Of a stretch of 22,256 bases of DNA, positions 19,682-22,256 are shown piece after piece. The stretch covers positions 1 through 22,256 of the forward strand of contig NXFV01000349.1 of NCBI GenBank assembly GCA_002803225.1. The letters run 5' to 3'. This DNA comes from Gamarada debralockiae (lineage: Eukaryota > Ascomycota > Leotiomycetes > Helotiales > Hyphodiscaceae). A program made the position numbers and the translations under genes. Positions within the stretch are counted from its first letter, which is position 1; the number at the start of each line of letters is the position of its first letter. Under the pieces are notes generated by a model. That model was not told where the DNA came from. It was given only the letters and a program-made list of their open reading frames with translations, and searched no databases.

Positions 19682-20255
19682 TACCGGTCCGTATTTCTAA
19701 AGAGGGGAGATTGCATCCAGATCCAAAACATGCGCAGATTCGGTCGCCATTATTTAAGAAGAGGAAACGACTACTGCATCAGCTTATTAAAGTATACTGT
19801 CTACACAAGGACCCGCCGTCTCTATTTCGGTTAAGGATAAAGGGTGCAAAAGAAGGTCAACGGAAGATAAATACAAGGTGAATGTCAGCCCTCCTGCCTC
19901 GAATTCGGCCTTTAGTAAGGCGGAGCAAGTTTAGGCGGCGTGGGGGTGTTAGAATACAGTGTGCTACTTTAACCTCCTTAGCACTTTCTTGGTGTGAGCT
20001 ACGGGACTCTGTCACATGATGATTCCGCAAACCAGGCACTCAGGCCTGTTCCAAATCGCGGTGCAACGAAGTGGACGACGGTAGGTCGAGGGGCAATTCC
20101 GGGCAATTGTAAACCCCTACCCCATGAGAATGATGATGATGATGAACCCCTGTCGTATTTTTGAGCCAACTAAAACAGTTGCTTATAGGAGGGTTGGCTT
20201 ATAGAATGAGCTGTTCTTATAAAGCAATTAATACGGTATACCTTTCAACCCTGCT
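19682..20255. other. Intergenic, no supported gene
   Basis: The plus frame at 19654-19881 is Lys/Arg-rich and may be worn coding sequence, but matches nothing. TGTTAGAATACAG near 19948 resembles the start of some Copia-type LTRs; no partner copy occurs in the window. A TGATGATGATGA microsatellite lies at about 20130-20143. Confidence 0.35.
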
Positions 20256-20376
20256 ATCAATATCAATCCTACGTGAGACCCTCACATCCAGCACTGCAAC
20301 TCATCCAGTACTGTAACTAATCCTGTACTGTCACCCATAACCTGTGAGGGCCTCACGAAGGGTTATCAGTATTGAT
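20256..20376. repeat. Foldback element enclosing three 17 bp tandem repeats
   Basis: Arms at 20256-20286 and 20343-20376 are imperfect inverted repeats. The inner 15 bp match at 14 positions (CGTGAGACCCTCACA, and TGTGAGGGCCTCACG on the other side), and each is itself nearly palindromic (GTGAG..CTCAC). Outer parts share ATCAAT. Between the arms lie three head-to-tail 17 bp units: CCAGCACTGCAACTCAT (20288-20304), CCAGTACTGTAACTAAT (20305-20321) and CCTGTACTGTCACCCAT (20322-20338). It is non-coding. It may be a small MITE or part of an LTR. Confidence 0.7.
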
Positions 20377-20934
20377 GACTCTAGATGCAAGTAGCGAGAG
20401 GAATCAAGAAGAAAGGAGGATCCGTCGCGTTTTGAAGAATTTAACCGAGATCACATAATGTCCAAACGCGTCGTCCCGTGACATAACTGACACAACTCTG
20501 TCACTAATCTAGCGCTGGAACCAATGAATGGACAGCAAAATCAGAGGTAAACTAACTCCGAAAGTTAACAATGCGACGATAAAGCATTTAGCTCACAATT
20601 GGAACAAGAGGAAATGGTAGATAGTGGAGCCTGGGCTGACTACCTTCAGCCTAGACAAAAACTAACGTGATTGGCCAAAGCTCGGTCACAGCAGTGTATA
20701 TCTGCACGTGCTAACCTTCCTCTTTTGGACGTATCAGGAAATGCTTATATAATCCGTGAAGCTAGATAAGTTAGAACACTCTTCCTGATAACGTCATCAT
20801 CATTTATATCAATATAGATATCAATAAATACAATAAACTGCCGCTGCCAACACCTCTACTCCTGACAGGAGGAACTCATATTTTTTCGACGGGCATTTAT
20901 CTGTCTCAAGGTCAACTTGTAAATCGCGTTAAAT
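20377..20934. other. Intergenic, possibly LTR-like
   Basis: No gene is seen. GCTTATATAATCC at about 20743-20755 resembles a TATA box, and ATATCAATATAGATATCAATAAA (about 20807-20829) resembles the R/U5 side of fungal LTRs, but neither LTR boundary nor a second copy is visible. A CACGTG is present at 20705-20710. Confidence 0.3.
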
Positions 20935-21201
20935 TTATGTGATGTGTTGAAGTTCTCTTAATTCCGTGTTGCTTCTGTTTCCGGAAACAATCACGGTAGG
21001 CGACAATGCAAGTTGTATGACAGAGAAAAACAAAGACCAGATTATGGAAGAAGTACTTTGAATAATTTCACCGAGGCTTTTGATTTCATTGTATGCTTCA
21101 AGACACGAAAACTTGTCCCTGAAACCATCGAGTGACTGAACAGGATACCAGTTCCTGCTTGTTCTGGAAGATATTCTGGGTTCAGAAAAATTAAGCGGCA
21201 T
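20935..21201 (-). CDS. Hypothetical ORF, 88 codons
   Basis: From the ATG at 21201 an intact frame runs to TAA at 20935. It begins MPLNFSEPRISSRTSRNWY and contains KSLGEIIQSTSSIIWSLF, a helical, partly hydrophobic stretch. Codon use is ordinary and there is no internal stop. I do not recognise it. It may be an exon of a larger minus-strand gene. The subtilisin-like scrap lies about 280 bp upstream on the same strand, so both could derive from one gene, but nothing links them directly. Confidence 0.3.
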   Translation of the reverse strand: MPLNFSEPRISSRTSRNWYPVQSLDGFRDKFSCLEAYNEIKSLGEIIQSTSSIIWSLFFSVIQLALSPTVIVSGNRSNTELRELQHIT

Positions 21202-21484
21202 GATAACAAAGGCCAAGAGTAGTGTAGCTACCAGGGGGTGTATCTAAATTTATTGCACCCCGCTGTATCAGGTAGATTAGCGAAGCATGGTGGCTTCAAA
21301 CTCTATCTCCTATTTCCGAATTGTTGCGACGGCTCATCTTCGGGTACTAATGAATCAATGCCGAAATAGGGAGTGGGTTTATTTATCTCAACTAACCAAA
21401 TGTGTAGCGTAGGCATGCATTGGGAATCGAAACAAAGTGCGAATTTGATGTCGATGTCTACTTCGCATGTTGAGGAAGGATAAT

Positions 21485-21700
21485 TGATGGGCCGCTGTGC
21501 GTAGCTATGCCATGGGTGAGCTGAATGCCCGTGTCCCGAATGCCCAAAATGTGGATCGGAATAAACTTTTCCGCCAAGTCAAATATCTCTAGGGTCGTAT
21601 TACGTACATTCCAAAATTCTCATTTCGCTTGTGCATCCGATGCTCGCTTGAATCTTAGCTATTCCTGCTTTCGCCCCAGCCTCACATGGCTCAGTTCCCG
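21485..21700 (-). pseudogene. Possible scrap of a subtilisin-like (S8) serine protease
   Basis: The minus strand reads RASDAQAK, a TGA, EFWNVRN, then TTLEIFDLAEKFIPIHILG and DTGIQLTHGIATHSGPS. In fungal S8 proteases the corresponding stretch is a ..SDA....FSN motif, then LDIFAPG, a Ser/Trp/Gly segment, and the GTSMA.P region with the catalytic Ser. Spacing and several residues fit, but APG has become AEK and the catalytic GTS motif is unrecognisable (HGIA). With the stop codon as well, it would be dead. Similarity is weak and could be coincidental. Confidence 0.4.
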
Positions 21701-21701
21701 T

Positions 21702-22051
21702 ATTACGGCATAAGAGAAAACACGGCAGTTTAAGTGGTGGAAGAAGCACTTTGCAGTGTATAAGCTTTTATTATAGTTTAGTTCCCTGTCTTTAAACAAT
21801 ACTGAGTACGAATGAGCATTTCCGTCTTAACATTATAAGTAGCAAAAAGCGCTGCTGGTGACTTCGTTCTGAGAGAACTGCCAAACACAACACCAATATC
21901 CATCCTACCTATCCAACTGTTCCGTCATTAGCATTCACGACATCAGAGCCCGTCGACTGTCAGTCTGTCCGTCCTTTTTACGCCGAAGACGCTCACGATC
22001 AAGGCAACTCCTTCCAGACTTGCTGTTGCACCATAGCAATATCATACCAAC
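21702..22051 (+). promoter_or_regulatory. Upstream region of the secreted-protein gene
   Basis: This region precedes the ATG at 22052. A pyrimidine-rich tract (about 21895-21990) and CCAACATGA start context suggest a fungal promoter and leader. GTATAAGC near 21758 is a weak TATA-like element. Confidence 0.3.
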
Positions 22052-22256
22052 ATGAAGTTTCAAGCGATATCAGCTGTTATTCTATTGGCAGCCAAGTAAG
22101 TTTTTAACCTCAAATTTCAAACTGAGACCTAAATGTAATAGTACTTTGGCTTGCCATTGTCAAGGCTATAATCCTCAGACGGGGATTTTCGTAGACGATA
22201 CTGTGACGGAGAAGTGTTGTGGAAGTGGCAATTATGGATCCCTAAACGGACATATG
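22052..22256 (+). CDS. Small secreted Cys-rich protein, 5' part only
   Basis: Exon 1 (22052-22095) encodes MKFQAISAVILLAA. A 46 bp intron (GTAAGT donor, AATAG acceptor at 22141) leads to exon 2 from 22142, which continues to the end of the window. The joined N-terminus MKFQAISAVILLAANTLA is a good signal peptide, with likely cleavage just before CHCQGYNP. The visible mature part has Cys at the first and third positions and a CCGSG pair, the layout of small secreted Cys-rich proteins common in plant-associated and saprotrophic ascomycetes. These proteins are folded by disulfides in the apoplast or medium; some are effectors. No family name can be given from about 50 residues, and the 3' end lies outside the window. 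Confidence 0.8.

Noticed and set aside
19940..20930. A complete LTR retrotransposon between TGTTAGAATACAG and the TATCAATA-rich tract
   Set aside because: No matching pair of LTRs, primer-binding site or reverse transcriptase text was found.
1..22256. CRISPR array, prokaryotic operon or phage features
   Set aside because: Spliceosomal introns and fungal families throughout show eukaryotic nuclear DNA; the short tandem repeats have no spacer-like unique segments.

Overview
This is nuclear DNA from a filamentous ascomycete (Pezizomycotina). The evidence is short 46-91 bp GT-AG introns, a HET-domain protein, Zn2Cys6 transcription factors, an RTA1-type membrane protein and a small secreted Cys-rich protein. 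The style resembles Leotiomycetes, but that is only an impression. Genes lie on both strands with long gaps, as in an accessory or repeat-rich part of a fungal genome.

Four genes look intact, each after removing one intron. They are an RBR-type E3 ubiquitin ligase (minus strand, 3452-1880), a HET-domain protein (minus, 11754-9942), a Zn2Cys6 transcription factor (plus, 12650-13950) and an RTA1-family membrane protein (minus, 15171-14247). A fifth gene, for a secreted Cys-rich protein, starts at 22052 and runs off the end. A sixth candidate is a small spliced Cys-rich ORF at 19362-19681. HET and the transcription factor are divergent, and the transcription factor and RTA1 gene converge.

Most of the rest is a graveyard of broken genes, found by reading protein similarity across frames. 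It holds a complete fossil of a second Zn2Cys6 transcription factor (4945-6921), a Mac/maltose O-acetyltransferase-like gene (8510-7930), the C-terminal third or less of a cytosolic isoleucyl-tRNA synthetase (9300-8639), and a pogo-type transposase helix-turn-helix remnant (12385-12262). Further along are a gene with an LPRELRDKIY start (17259-17764), a protein kinase (18620-18049) with a possible second kinase scrap beside it, and a possible subtilisin scrap (21700-21485). The lesions are mainly small indels plus stops, so ordinary decay explains them better than RIP alone.

Non-coding structure includes a 216 bp MITE with 31 bp terminal inverted repeats (16348-16563), a foldback element built on three 17 bp tandem repeats (20256-20376), a diverged 71-77 bp tandem repeat carrying a GTTCAA hairpin (4437-4610), and AT-rich tracts, strongest at 1-1060. 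No tRNA, rRNA or CRISPR was found. I see no clear new multi-gene system. The strongest observations are the density and mixed origin of the fossils, the isolated isoleucyl-tRNA synthetase tail, and the two small elements with inverted repeats.
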